Assembly (NCBI GenBank): GCA_019155185.1
Contig: CM032794.1
Location: 7,231,988-7,295,987 of the forward strand
Direction: 5' to 3'
DNA length: 64,000 bases
DNA from: Beaufortia kweichowensis
Lineage: Eukaryota; Chordata; Actinopteri; Cypriniformes; Gastromyzontidae
Shown: positions 63,101 to 64,000 of the stretch, piece by piece
Position numbering within the stretch: the stretch's first letter is position 1
Layout of the letters: the number at the start of each line of letters is the position of its first letter
Position numbers and translations under genes: made by a program
The notes under the pieces: generated by a model
What the model was told of the DNA's origin: nothing
The model's input: the letters and a program-made list of their open reading frames with translations, nothing else
Databases searched by the model: none

Positions 63101-64000
63101 ATTAAGCCCAAAATAAAGTCTCAGACCAAGAAACTTGGCTTAATGGAAGACAAATCACACTGGCTACTCACCGACTGGAGGGCTTAGAATCTGAAGAGCG
63201 TGATTTATGCCTGAGAATGCCTTGTTAGCTTGCACAACTAGGATTCTCGGTTTAAAAAAAAAAACAATGACCACTTATAGTCTAGTAAAAGTAGAAAACG
63301 CATTGTTTGTGGTGTGTATAATGTTTCGATAATAGACCGTAGCATGAAACCTACATAAAAATCCCCCTAAGCACTTCTACATACAGAGGGAATCTGCTCA
63401 TTAACGGTATCGAATTGAATTTTTGTCAGGGCACCTGCGTCCTTGTTAAGAAGTGAATAGCAAAACTAACAGAACATCATGAACAACAAATTGGAAGGCA
63501 GGCGGAGACCGAGACACTGCAAGACTTATTTGTCTGATGTTATGTAACACCGGGTTTATTTCAATCCTAGTTTATTTCTGTGTCTGGAAAAAGTCTTCGC
63601 AAAATGGGAGTAGCATTCTGTTCAAGCACCAGGACTCTCTTCCCGCAGAGCAGAACACTATGAACACAAACTACCATTTCTGTATGATGCAATGACTCTT
63701 TATTGAATAACACAAAGGATAATAAAATACCATCACAGAAATATTGAGTTCTGGGGCAAAACATTAAATGCAGAGATTAGCTAAAGACATTATCTTCCCT
63801 GCACGGATATAAGGAATTTTAACATCAAAGATGCTACTTATTTTCTTCCCTCTTTGATGGACAAACTATTCCAGATTTCTATTATGAATAGCTATAAAAT
63901 CAAAAGTGTATTCATGCTTACAGATGCTAAAGAAAGCAATGGCCAGACCATTCCTGGGACTCTTTTAATAAGTTAATATTAGAGCTGGAGCCGAGGCCTC
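60124..64000. other. Non-coding, possible regulatory islands
   Basis: No convincing gene. A GC-richer stretch at about 60790-61080 stands out and could be a conserved non-coding element. A short CpG-containing segment lies near 61890-61930. The end of the window is AT-rich without recognised repeats. Confidence 0.5.

Overview
The window is vertebrate nuclear DNA, AT-rich and almost entirely non-coding, with one certain protein-coding gene. Two things point to a teleost, most likely a cyprinid or close relative. First, there are several decayed copies of a short terminal-inverted-repeat transposon family that I know from zebrafish and carp (4683-4822, 15550-15636, 36151-36650, 59866-60123), and tails resembling common fish retroposons (2797-2842, 3931-3962, 45765-45820, 57345-57425). 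Second, the single coding exon encodes a fish form of LRRC4C (netrin-G ligand 1, NGL-1). The species cannot be fixed from the sequence.

Layout. Positions 1-640 are an A-rich tandem repeat with a unit of about 190 bp. From 641 to about 23.6 kb is non-coding DNA downstream of lrrc4c, with repeats, two foldback elements (about 12.4 and 15.8 kb) and a CpG-rich patch next to a minus-strand splice-donor-like site near 12 kb. The lrrc4c gene lies on the minus strand. Its whole reading frame (24405-26300) is in one exon with a strong splice acceptor 50 bp upstream of the ATG. Upstream of it (26353-41136) is probably a long 5' intron carrying a 132-bp GA tract, a perfect 26-bp hairpin, a 98-bp ATAG tract and decayed transposons. 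A CpG-enriched block at 41139-42250 ends in a consensus minus-strand donor and is my best candidate for a 5' exon and promoter of lrrc4c. A second CpG-rich block with an NRF1-like palindrome lies at 44860-45270. From 45.3 to 64 kb I see only non-coding DNA with scattered repeats and a few GC-richer stretches that could be conserved enhancers.

Biology. LRRC4C is a postsynaptic adhesion protein that binds netrin-G1 and, through its C-terminal PDZ ligand, PSD-95-type scaffolds. In mammals it sits in a gene-poor region with several non-coding 5' exons, and this window fits that pattern. I found no operon, CRISPR array, RNA gene or novel multi-gene system. The most interesting point is the inferred 5' end of lrrc4c: joining the candidate 5' exon to the coding exon would create a 39-codon upstream reading frame stopping 7 nt before the lrrc4c start codon, which itself has a weak initiation context.
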